Part shown: one piece after another, positions 1-5,180 of the stretch
Layout: each line of letters starts with the position of its first letter
Position numbering within the stretch: the first letter of the stretch is position 1
Source of the DNA: Caulobacteraceae bacterium
GTDB lineage: Bacteria; Pseudomonadota; Alphaproteobacteria; Caulobacterales; Caulobacteraceae
DNA: 5,180 nt
Direction: 5' to 3'
Assembly: GCA_004144935.1 (NCBI GenBank)
Contig: SDZP01000265.1
Span: 1-5,180, forward strand
Position numbers and translations under genes: made by a program
The notes under the pieces: model-generated
The model's input: only the letters and a program-made list of their open reading frames with translations
The model's database searches: none
What the model was told of the DNA's origin: nothing

Positions 1-88
1 CAAAATTCCCGACCGCCCCTCTCCGCCAAAGTCAGAGGAGGGATTACAGGGCGCAACCGGCCGGAATCAGCTTGGCGTGGATGGCTGC

Positions 89-1735
89 TCAGCCGCTGCG
101 GGGCCGAAAGCGGAGGTGGGCGCTGAATCCCGTCACCGCATAATTCAGCCGGGCCTCCCCCCTCAGGGCGGTCTCGATATTCATGCGGATCAGCCGAGAG
201 CCGAAGCCTTGGCGACGGGTCGCGACCACCGGGGGGCCGCCACGCTCGCTCCACGTCAGCGCCACCTCGCCGTCGCGGGGGCCCGACCAGGTGACGTCGA
301 CATGGCCGCCGGCGCGGCTGAGGGCCCCGTATTTGGCGGCGTTGGTGGCCAGCTCATGGAATACCATGCCGACCGCCAGCCCGTCCTCGGCCGGCAGTTC
401 GATCGCTGGCCCCAGCAGGCTGACCTGATCGGCCGGATAGGGCGACAGCTCCTGTTCCAGCAGGTCGCGCAGTTGGGCGCTGGACCAGCCCTGGGCGTTC
501 AGCACGTTGTGGGTCTTGCTGAGGGCGATCAGCCGGGCCTCGAACCGCTCCTTGAAGTCCGGCATGTCGCGCGACTGGCGGGCGGTGGCCGAGGCGATGG
601 CCTGGATGGTGGCCAGGGTGTTCTTGACCCGGTGGTTGAGCTCGTTGAGCAGCAGCTGCTGGCGATCCTTGCTGGCGGCCAGCTCTTGGTAGGCCCGTTG
701 GCGGTCGGTGATGTCGACGATGATGCCGGCCAACTTCAGCGGTCGCCCGCTCCGGCCCCGAAACAGCCGGCCGCGCACCCGCACCCAGCGGCCGTCGGTC
801 AGGCCGTATTCCATGTCGTGGTCGTGGTCGCCGGTGATGGCGATCTCCAGCGAGGCCGCCCGCCGGGCGATGGTGTCGGGTGTCAGGGTGCGGGCGACGT
901 CGGCCTGGCTGACCGGACGGTCGGGGGGCAGGCCGAGCAGGGCCTTGGCGCCGGGCGAGGCGATCAGGGTCCGGTCGGGCAGGGTCAACTCCCAATAGCC
1001 GGCGCCGCCGGCGTCGAGCGCCATCAGCACACTCATGCGGCGATCATAGAGCGCCGCGCCGAGAGCCAGGATCAGAATCAGGATCGTACCGGCGGCGACG
1101 GCGACGGCCATCACCAGTGGCGGGGCCCCGGGCGCCGGCGTCTCCGCCCCCGGAAGCGGGGTCAGGCGCAGGGCCGCCATGGCCGTGTAGTGCATGCCGG
1201 CGATGGCTAAGCCGAGCACCAGGGCGGCGCCGGCCCGCCAGACGGCGGAACGGTCGCGCCGCGCGGCGACCAGGGCGGCGGTAGAGGCCGCGATGGCGAC
1301 GACCAGGGAGAGGGCGACTAGGGCGGGATCGTACGCCAGGCTGGCGGCCATGCGCAGGGCAGCCATGCCCACGTAGTGCATCACCCCGATCGCCACCCCC
1401 ATCGCCGTTCCGGCCGCCGCCAGCCGCTGCAGGCTTTGGCCGCGCGACAGGGCCAGGAAGGCGGCGGCCGTGCCCCCGATAGCCAACACCAGCGAGAGGG
1501 CGGTCAGCCCGAGGTCATAGCTGACAGGGGAGCCCGGATCGAAGCCGAGCATGGCTATGAAATGCATCGACCAGATGCTGCTGCCCATAACCACGGCGCT
1601 GATCGCCAGCCAGGTTAGCCGGTCTGAACCGCCGTGGCTGCGGACGCGCTGGAAGAGGTCCAGCGCTGTCCAGGACCCGAACACCGCGACGATTACGGAA
1701 AGCAGGACGAAGATCGACAGATGATCGTGATGCAC
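89..1735 (-). CDS. MHYT-PAS-HWE membrane sensor histidine kinase
   Basis: Probable inner-membrane sensor kinase that autophosphorylates on histidine; 548 residues from the start chosen here. Residues about 5-230 form seven hydrophobic segments carrying three MHYT-type repeats: MHFIAM (57-62), MHYVGMAA (119-126) and MHYTAMAA (181-188). This is the MHYT domain, proposed to bind metal and sense diatomic gases or redox state. A PAS domain follows (about 239-346, ending DITDRQ). The kinase core has an H-box NELNHRVKN with phospho-acceptor H368, an N-box FHELATNAAKYGA with H460 and N465, a WSE motif (W495, E497) and a G-box GFG at 510-512. The N-box histidine and WxE pair define the HWE family rather than HisKA. 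No receiver domain is fused and no regulator gene is adjacent, so its partner is unknown. The GTG at 1733-1735 is preferred because AGGCAGGG lies 6 nt upstream and the first membrane segment begins at once. A TTG at 1790-1792 would add 19 residues but has no good ribosome-binding site. Confidence 0.93.
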   Translation of the reverse strand: MHHDHLSIFVLLSVIVAVFGSWTALDLFQRVRSHGGSDRLTWLAISAVVMGSSIWSMHFIAMLGFDPGSPVSYDLGLTALSLVLAIGGTAAAFLALSRGQSLQRLAAAGTAMGVAIGVMHYVGMAALRMAASLAYDPALVALSLVVAIAASTAALVAARRDRSAVWRAGAALVLGLAIAGMHYTAMAALRLTPLPGAETPAPGAPPLVMAVAVAAGTILILILALGAALYDRRMSVLMALDAGGAGYWELTLPDRTLIASPGAKALLGLPPDRPVSQADVARTLTPDTIARRAASLEIAITGDHDHDMEYGLTDGRWVRVRGRLFRGRSGRPLKLAGIIVDITDRQRAYQELAASKDRQQLLLNELNHRVKNTLATIQAIASATARQSRDMPDFKERFEARLIALSKTHNVLNAQGWSSAQLRDLLEQELSPYPADQVSLLGPAIELPAEDGLAVGMVFHELATNAAKYGALSRAGGHVDVTWSGPRDGEVALTWSERGGPPVVATRRQGFGSRLIRMNIETALRGEARLNYAVTGFSAHLRFRPRSG

Positions 1736-1741
1736 GCGCAA

Positions 1742-1749
1742 CCCTGCCT
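1742..1749 (-). promoter_or_regulatory. ribosome-binding site supporting the kinase GTG start
   Basis: On the minus strand the sequence reads AGGCAGGG, then TTGCGC, then GTG. The 6-nt spacing fits a Shine-Dalgarno site for the GTG at 1733-1735. An in-frame TTG at 1739-1741 lies too close to use it, and the far upstream TTG at 1790-1792 has nothing comparable. The match to AGGAGG is partial, so the start remains an inference. Confidence 0.5.
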
Positions 1750-1773
1750 GTACGCCGTCGAAAGAAATGATCC

Positions 1774-1788
1774 GTCCCCGGAGGGGAC
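1774..1788 (-). repeat. 6-bp perfect hairpin in the kinase leader
   Basis: GTCCCC (1774-1779) and GGGGAC (1783-1788) are perfect inverted arms around a 3-nt loop. On the kinase-sense strand the loop side reads CCCCTCC, which resembles an anti-Shine-Dalgarno sequence. It lies 38 nt upstream of the preferred GTG start. It could fold in the leader RNA or mark a protein site. No T-run follows, so it is not a standard terminator. Confidence 0.4.
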
Positions 1789-1812
1789 ACAATAAGCGAT
1801 TTCGGCTTCGAC

Positions 1813-1851
1813 GAGTTGCGGGCGCTCGTCATTATGACGCCTGCAACGCTC
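1813..1851. repeat. long imperfect inverted repeat upstream of the kinase
   Basis: The centre CGTCAT-T-ATGACG (1827-1839) is a 13-nt palindrome with 6-bp arms. Outside it, TTGCGGG (1816-1822) pairs with CCTGCAA (1840-1846), with one G-T pair and a CGCT bulge on the left side. GAG (1813-1815) can then pair with CTC (1849-1851) across a 2-nt bulge. About 16 pairs form in all. It may be an operator or a leader-RNA hairpin. Confidence 0.4.
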
Positions 1852-1933
1852 CTCGAATCGCGACGGCGAGACTGCCACGGCGATGCGGCAGGCGCAGGCC
1901 CATTCGACCGGGCGCCCGGTCGGGTGGCCCAGC

Positions 1934-1956
1934 AAAACACGGATCGAACCCGTTTT
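1934..1956 (-). terminator. weak terminator candidate for the zinc-finger gene
   Basis: On the minus strand AAAACGG, a short loop, then CCG, a TG bulge and TTTT can pair as a small hairpin ending in four T residues, about 130 nt past the zinc-finger gene stop. The stem is short and bulged and the T-tract is brief, so this is only a candidate. It could equally be a chance or regulatory inverted repeat. Confidence 0.15.
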
Positions 1957-2086
1957 ATTCCGCGCACAGCACCGCCGCGCGTCGGACATCCGCGGAATCC
2001 TGAATTCTATCAGCCCGTTGCGGCCAGGGATGAAGCGAAGCAAGCTTGCGGAAATGGGCCGAATGGAGACCCGGCCGTCCGACCTT

Positions 2087-2350
2087 TCATCGCAGCTGAC
2101 TGTCCTTGCTGCCCCGGCGGTTGATGCCGGCGACAACGATGCGCTTGTCCCGCCCCGACTGACAGGCCACGCAGGTCGTCACCCCCGGCAACGCCTTCCG
2201 GCGCGCTTCGGGGATATCCTCGCCGCACGCCACGCAGTCCTCCGTGCCGGGCCCGGAAGGCAGGCGGGCGCGGGCCGTCGATACGCCGTCCGTCACGGTG
2301 TCTTCGATCTGATCCAGGACGGCGCCGTCGTGCGCCCAGCCGTTGGCCAT
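2087..2350 (-). CDS. DksA/TraR-family C4-type zinc-finger protein
   Basis: Small cytoplasmic protein of 87 residues in the DksA/TraR zinc-finger superfamily, resembling the YbiI-like short members rather than full-length DksA. It begins MANGWAHDGAVLDQIEDTV, a typical N-terminus of this subgroup. It has C39-x2-C42 and C60-x2-C63, the four cysteines expected to bind one zinc, with PEARRKALPG between the pairs. It ends NRRGSKDSQLR, the characteristic tail. The long coiled-coil arm with the acidic tip that DksA inserts into the RNA polymerase secondary channel is absent, so DksA-like control of transcription should not be assumed; the role of these short forms is unclear. The ATG at 2348-2350 is chosen because GGAGG (2356-2360) lies 5 nt upstream. 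Longer frames exist upstream but break family similarity. It follows the 2430-2753 gene by 79 nt on the same strand. Confidence 0.92.
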   Translation of the reverse strand: MANGWAHDGAVLDQIEDTVTDGVSTARARLPSGPGTEDCVACGEDIPEARRKALPGVTTCVACQSGRDKRIVVAGINRRGSKDSQLR

Positions 2351-2376
2351 GATTGCCTCCAGGGTGTTGCGGTGTT

Positions 2377-2418
2377 GTTCGGGTAACCCCGAACCCCGGC
2401 AAGCGATCCCGGCCGGGG
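2377..2418 (-). repeat. two adjacent hairpins between the small minus-strand genes
   Basis: Two inverted repeats share a boundary base. One has perfect 7-bp arms CCCCGGC (2394-2400) and GCCGGGG (2412-2418) with an 11-nt loop. The other has perfect 7-bp arms GTTCGGG (2377-2383) and CCCGAAC (2388-2394) with a 4-nt loop. On the minus strand they sit just after the stop of the upstream small gene and 16 nt before the ribosome-binding site of the zinc-finger gene. No T-run follows, so they look more like an RNA stabiliser, attenuator or intercistronic processing element than a terminator. Confidence 0.45.
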
Positions 2419-2429
2419 GAGGGCGCCGA

Positions 2430-2753
2430 CTATTGAGTGATCGAGCATTCCGCCGCGCGATCGCGGCTGTTCGCCCATTGCTCCCGGCGGTCCAGCCGTT
2501 CCAGGGCGTCGACGATCTCGTACAGCCCGACCGGTTCATCGGTGCCGAGCATCCAGCGCAGGTCAGGCCGTCCCTCGACGGCGCAGGCGTCCGACGCCCA
2601 GGACGACAGGATGGCGCGTTTCTCGTCGGCCGTAAGGTCCGGATCCTTGATTACGTCGTCAGGGCATTGGAAGCCGACAGCGGGCCTGAGCAGCTGGTTC
2701 AGGCCGTCGCGCAGGCTGGTGAAGGGGGGTGTGACCCGGTTTGCCGTTCTCAT
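2430..2753 (-). CDS. conserved hypothetical protein (DEKRAILSSWASDACAVE family)
   Basis: Small soluble protein of 107 residues. It resembles a family of uncharacterised alphaproteobacterial proteins that share a core with a DPDLTADEKRAILSSWASDA stretch (here residues 37-56), followed by CAVEGRPDLRW and a C-terminal VDALERLD helix. The N-terminal FTSLRDGLNQLLRP is also typical. The function is unknown, and no catalytic motif, signal peptide or membrane segment is visible. The DEKRAIL/SSWASDA part looks helical and may mediate protein contacts. The ATG at 2751-2753 is preferred over the ATG at 2757-2759 because GAGAGGAG (2760-2767) abuts the latter but stands 6 nt from the former. A frame reaching 2879 is much longer than the family and its extra residues look non-coding. 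It is probably co-transcribed with the zinc-finger gene downstream. Confidence 0.82.
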   Translation of the reverse strand: MRTANRVTPPFTSLRDGLNQLLRPAVGFQCPDDVIKDPDLTADEKRAILSSWASDACAVEGRPDLRWMLGTDEPVGLYEIVDALERLDRREQWANSRDRAAECSITQ

Positions 2754-3010
2754 CTCCATCTCCTCTCGAGCACGAGCAAGTGGACCGTGGAAGGCGCCCG
2801 GAAGCAGCGCCTCCTGACTTGGCCGGACCCAGACGGCGTCCGGCGGCAGACAGGTTGGGAGCGGGCCGGGGAGCGTCAAGAGGTCCGGGCCCGGGAAACG
2901 CCATGAAACCTGGTAACCGCCTCTCCATCAGGACGTCGCCGCGTCCGAAATCGAGCCACACCGCGATGCCGGACCCGCTGGCCCGGGGCTCCCAATCTGC
3001 GACCTCATTT

Positions 3011-3026
3011 ATTCTCCATGGAGAAT
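3011..3026. promoter_or_regulatory. perfect 16-bp palindrome, candidate operator
   Basis: ATTCTCCATGGAGAAT is identical to its reverse complement over all 16 bases. It sits 87 nt upstream of the amidohydrolase start in an AT-rich patch of a GC-rich intergenic region, where a dimeric transcription factor would be expected to bind. I do not recognise the motif as that of a named regulator, and no regulator gene is seen next to it. Confidence 0.5.
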
Positions 3027-3039
3027 TTCCTTCTCAGTC

Positions 3040-3050
3040 GCGAATTTCGC
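3040..3050. promoter_or_regulatory. 11-nt palindrome beside the main operator candidate
   Basis: GCGAA-T-TTCGC has perfect 5-bp arms about one central base. It lies 14 nt to the right of the 16-bp palindrome, with centres about 26-27 nt apart. It could be a second binding site or part of the promoter region; its sequence differs from the first palindrome. It is short enough to occur by chance. Confidence 0.25.
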
Positions 3051-3100
3051 TCCAATCCGAGCGCCTTGGCGTGCATGATTGCCTTCAACGACAAAAGACC

Positions 3101-3108
3101 AAGGGAGG
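3101..3108 (+). promoter_or_regulatory. strong ribosome-binding site deciding the amidohydrolase start
   Basis: AAGGGAGG lies 5 nt before the ATG at 3114-3116. An in-frame ATG at 3018-3020, inside the 16-bp palindrome, has no such site and would add 32 residues unlike the family. Confidence 0.8.
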
Positions 3109-3113
3109 TCGTC

Positions 3114-4853
3114 ATGAGCGGTCCAGATCTCGTGATCCGGGGTGGAATGGTGTTCGACGGAACCGGCGCACCGGCGCGCGTCGCCGACGTCGCGATCCAG
3201 AACGGCCGGATCGTCGCCGTTGGCGCCGATCTGCCGGCGGGACGCGAGGAGATCGATGCCTCCGGCCTGATGGTCACCCCGGGCTGGGTCGACATCCACA
3301 CCCACTACGACGGCCAGATCACCTGGGACTCCCGAATGACCCCCTCATCGACGCTGGGCGCGACGACGGTTGTCGCCGGCAACTGCGGGGTCGGCTTCGC
3401 GCCGGTGCGCAAGGGCGACGAGGACACTCTGATCCGGCTGATGGAGGGGGTTGAGGACATTCCCGGCGCGGCCCTGCACGAAGGGCTCTCCTGGGAGTGG
3501 GAGAGTTTCGACGAATACATGGGCGCGGTCGAGAAGCTGCCGCACGACATCGATGTGGCGGTGCAGCTGCCGCACGGGGCGCTGCGCGTCTATGTGATGG
3601 GCGAGCGCGGCGCCAACCGCGAGCCGGCGACGGCCGAAGAGAACGCCCGGATGCGCGAGCTGACCCGTGAGGCCATCCAGGCCGGGGCGCTCGGCTTCTC
3701 CACCACCCGCACCATGGTCCACCGCACCGCAGACGGCGACCTGACCCCGACGGTCGGCGCCGCGCGCGCCGAGATGGAAGCCATCGCCCAGGGACTGGCC
3801 GACGCCGGTTCCGGCGTTCTGCAGTGGGTCAGCGACTTCCAGGACATGGAGGGCGAGTTCGCGCTGATCCGCGATCTGACCAGGATCGCCGGCCAGCCGC
3901 TCAGCTTCTCGATGGTCCAGGCCGACGTCATCCCGGACCAGTGGCGCGAACTCACCCGTCGTCTGAACGAGGCCGTGGATGACGGTCTGCCGATCAAGGC
4001 CCAGGTGGCCGGCCGCCCGGTCGGGCTGATGCTCGGCCTGCAGGGCTCGGCCCATCCGTTCATCAGCCGGCCGTCGTTCGAGCCGCTGCTCGACAAGCCG
4101 CTCGCCGACAAGGTCGCGATCATGCGCGACCCCGAGTTCCGCGCCCGGTTGATCGCCGAGGCGCCCTCCAAGGGGCACCCGTTCATCAACTCCCTCGCCG
4201 GCGCCTATCACAAGATGTACGCGGTCGAGAACGACCATGTGGACTACGAGCCCGACCCCTCGACCAGCCTGGGCGCCAAGGCCAAGGCGTTGGGCGTCCA
4301 TCCGGACGAACTGATCTATGACGCGCTGATCGCCGACGAGGGGCGCGCCTTCCTGTTCTTCCCGATGCACAACTATGTCGAAGGCAACCTCGACAACGTC
4401 CGCGCCATGCTGGCCAACCCCAACACCCTCTCGGGCCTGTCGGACGGCGGCGCCCACGTCGGCGCCATCTGCGATGTCAGCCTGCCGACCTTCATGCTGA
4501 CCTACTGGTGTCGTGACCGTACGCGCGGCCCGCGCTTTGGCCTGGCCGAGACCATTCGCGGCCAGACCAAGGACACCGCCGAAGCTGTCGGCCTGCACGA
4601 TCGCGGCGTGCTGGCGCCCGGCTACCTGGCCGATATCAATGTCATCGACTTCGAGCGCCTGCGCATCAAGGCGCCCTACATGGTCTACGACCTTCCCACC
4701 AACGCGCGCCGGCTGATGCAGGACGCGGTGGGTTATGTCGCCACGATCAAGTCGGGCGAAATCATCTATCGGGAGGGCCAGCCCACCGGCGCGCTGCCGG
4801 GCAAGCTGATCCGGGGCCGGCAAGCCGCGCCCCAGGCGCTGGCGGCGGAGTAG
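3114..4853 (+). CDS. amidohydrolase, N-acyl-D-amino-acid deacylase superfamily (divergent)
   Basis: Probable cytoplasmic metal-dependent hydrolase of 579 residues with no signal peptide, in the amidohydrolase superfamily close to D-aminoacylases (COG3653-type). The N-terminal beta-sandwich starts DLVIRGGMVFDGTG, and VTPGWVDIHTHYDGQ leads into the TIM barrel with metal-ligand H62 and H64. GNCGVGFAP carries C91, the position of the bridging cysteine in D-aminoacylase. GALGFSTTRT (191-200) and SDGGAHVG (443-450, D444 as likely catalytic acid) are also present. LAPGYLADINVID near the C-terminus is the usual amidohydrolase closing motif. However, where D-aminoacylases have HMR and ISHHK-like histidine motifs, this protein reads LQWVSDF (236-242) and LSFSMVQAD (263-271), so two canonical ligands seem missing. 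The substrate is therefore unknown and a D-aminoacylase activity should not be assumed. It is the first gene of a likely operon with the downstream BKACE gene. Confidence 0.9.
   Translation: MSGPDLVIRGGMVFDGTGAPARVADVAIQNGRIVAVGADLPAGREEIDASGLMVTPGWVDIHTHYDGQITWDSRMTPSSTLGATTVVAGNCGVGFAPVRKGDEDTLIRLMEGVEDIPGAALHEGLSWEWESFDEYMGAVEKLPHDIDVAVQLPHGALRVYVMGERGANREPATAEENARMRELTREAIQAGALGFSTTRTMVHRTADGDLTPTVGAARAEMEAIAQGLADAGSGVLQWVSDFQDMEGEFALIRDLTRIAGQPLSFSMVQADVIPDQWRELTRRLNEAVDDGLPIKAQVAGRPVGLMLGLQGSAHPFISRPSFEPLLDKPLADKVAIMRDPEFRARLIAEAPSKGHPFINSLAGAYHKMYAVENDHVDYEPDPSTSLGAKAKALGVHPDELIYDALIADEGRAFLFFPMHNYVEGNLDNVRAMLANPNTLSGLSDGGAHVGAICDVSLPTFMLTYWCRDRTRGPRFGLAETIRGQTKDTAEAVGLHDRGVLAPGYLADINVIDFERLRIKAPYMVYDLPTNARRLMQDAVGYVATIKSGEIIYREGQPTGALPGKLIRGRQAAPQALAAE
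4844..4850 (+). promoter_or_regulatory. ribosome-binding site for the BKACE gene inside the amidohydrolase end
   Basis: GGCGGAG forms the last codons before the amidohydrolase TAG and contains GGAG 9 nt before the TTG at 4860. The placement implies translational coupling. It supports the TTG because the next upstream in-frame codon signal is the TAG itself. Confidence 0.45.
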
Positions 4854-4859
4854 GCGGCC

Positions 4860-5180
4860 TTGGACCCGCTGATCATCGAGGCGGCGCTCAACGGGGGCAC
4901 CCCCCAGTCCCGCAATCCGAACACGCCGCGGACGCCGGAGGAGATCGCCGTCGACGCCCTGGCCTGCCTCGACGCCGGCGCCACCGTCATCCACACCCAC
5001 ATCCAGGGGCTCAAACAGACCGGAGACGAGGCGTCCGACGCCTACCTCGCCGGCTGGGCCCCGGTGCTGGCCGCCCGGCCGGATGCCATCCTCTACGGGA
5101 CCGTCGCCGAAGGGCGGGACGTCGAGACCCGCTTTGGCCACTACCGCGCGCTGGCCGCCGCCGGGATGCGGATGGGGGCG
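4860..5180 (+). CDS. beta-keto acid cleavage enzyme (BKACE/DUF849), 5' part
   Basis: The N-terminal 107 residues of a protein cut by the window end; the full family length is about 270-310. Family members use zinc to cleave a beta-keto acid with acetyl-CoA, giving acetoacetate and a new acyl-CoA; the founding member, Kce, acts on 3-keto-5-aminohexanoate in lysine fermentation. Visible evidence: DPLIIEAALNGG at the N-terminus, TPEEIAVDALACLDAGA (residues 25-41), and IHTHIQ with H45 and H47, matching the zinc-binding HxH after the second strand. The start is TTG at 4860-4862: the same frame holds the amidohydrolase stop TAG two codons earlier (4851-4853), so the start cannot lie further left, and no ATG or GTG occurs near family position 1. 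The gap to the upstream stop is 6 nt, indicating one operon. Substrate cannot be told because specificity residues lie mostly beyond the window. Confidence 0.88.
   Translation, partial: MDPLIIEAALNGGTPQSRNPNTPRTPEEIAVDALACLDAGATVIHTHIQGLKQTGDEASDAYLAGWAPVLAARPDAILYGTVAEGRDVETRFGHYRALAAAGMRMGA

Larger units (their letters stand above)
1736..2086. other. intergenic region upstream of the kinase, rich in inverted repeats
   Basis: This 351-nt stretch lies between the kinase start and the stop of the zinc-finger gene. Open frames cross it on both strands, but none has a recognisable domain, a good ribosome-binding site or a coherent protein character, so I call no gene. It holds several inverted repeats: 1774-1788, 1813-1851, an imperfect one at 1934-1956, and the 10-bp palindrome GCAAGCTTGC at 2040-2049. 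The kinase promoter and leader presumably lie here. I could not identify a convincing -35/-10 pair or an exact EcfG-type (GGAAC...CGTT) promoter. Confidence 0.6.
2754..3113. other. divergent intergenic region with candidate operators
   Basis: This 360-nt region separates the minus-strand small gene from the plus-strand amidohydrolase and must hold promoters in both directions. The half next to the small gene is GC-rich and I see nothing definite there except a 10-bp palindrome CCGGGCCCGG at 2885-2894, which is plausible by chance. The half next to the amidohydrolase (about 3000-3060) is distinctly more AT-rich and carries the palindromes at 3011-3026 and 3040-3050. I could not assign a convincing sigma-70 -35/-10 pair. 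Confidence 0.6.

Noticed and set aside
17..42. Inverted repeat CCTCT/AGAGG just beyond the kinase stop as a terminator.
   Set aside because: The stem is only 5 bp with competing registers, and there is no T-run directly after it on the minus strand. I see no other feature in 1-88.
77..1210. A 377-residue open frame on the plus strand opposite the kinase.
   Set aside because: The translation is repetitive Gly/Gln/Ala/Val with no family features, and the minus strand clearly encodes the kinase.
1934..1961. EcfG-like promoter (GGAAT, 17 nt, TGTT on the minus strand) for the kinase.
   Set aside because: Both elements deviate from GGAAC and CGTT, and the site is about 200 nt from the kinase start. 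It is too weak to call.
1693..2136. Minus-strand open frame of 147 residues crossing the kinase upstream region; also overlapping frames at 1515-1967 and 1883-2386.
   Set aside because: No recognisable domain, poor start sites, overlap with better genes, and Arg/Ser/Pro-rich composition typical of non-coding GC-rich frames.
3067..3083. Sigma-54-like sequence TGGCGTG...TTGCC upstream of the amidohydrolase.
   Set aside because: The GG and GC elements are 11 nt apart instead of the strict 10, and the -24 element matches only partly. No enhancer-binding protein gene is visible.
3018..3113. N-terminal extension of the amidohydrolase from the ATG at 3018.
   Set aside because: It lacks a ribosome-binding site, starts inside the palindrome, and adds residues before the usual family N-terminus. 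The ATG at 3114 has AAGGGAGG at ideal distance.
3345..5141. A 598-residue open frame on the minus strand opposite the amidohydrolase and BKACE genes.
   Set aside because: It is an antisense frame of GC-rich coding DNA. Its translation is low-complexity (Gly, Arg, Val, Asp, Gln) without domains, while the plus strand encodes recognisable enzymes.

Overview
The window is GC-rich and looks like chromosomal DNA of an alphaproteobacterium. The evidence is the GC-biased codon use, an HWE-type sensor kinase, and two small proteins (a DksA/TraR-like C4 zinc-finger protein and a small protein with a DEKRAILSSWASDACAVE core) that are common in this class. Caulobacterales such as Phenylobacterium or Caulobacter is my best guess, but it is not proven from the sequence alone.

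The left part (89-2753) holds three genes on the minus strand. Transcription would run from a small conserved hypothetical protein (2430-2753), through a 79-nt gap containing two adjacent hairpins, into the DksA/TraR-like zinc-finger protein (2087-2350). After a gap of about 350 nt comes a membrane-bound sensor histidine kinase with an MHYT sensor, a PAS domain and an HWE kinase core (89-1735). The kinase has no response-regulator gene visible beside it. The gap upstream of it contains several inverted repeats that could be leader structures or operators.

The right part (3114-5180) is on the plus strand and divergent from the small genes. It encodes a 579-residue amidohydrolase of the N-acyl-D-amino-acid deacylase superfamily. 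Seven bases after its stop codon begins a beta-keto acid cleavage enzyme (BKACE/DUF849), which is cut off by the window end. The two are very probably one operon with a catabolic role: the first hydrolyses a C-N (or related) bond and the second cleaves a beta-keto acid with acetyl-CoA. The divergent intergenic region (2754-3113) contains a perfect 16-bp palindrome at 3011-3026, the best operator candidate in the window.

No tRNA, rRNA, CRISPR array, insertion sequence or prophage signature was seen. The main points of interest are the amidohydrolase, which keeps the HxH and Cys of the deacylase family but appears to lack two canonical metal-binding histidines; its pairing with a BKACE enzyme; and the palindrome in front of the pair.
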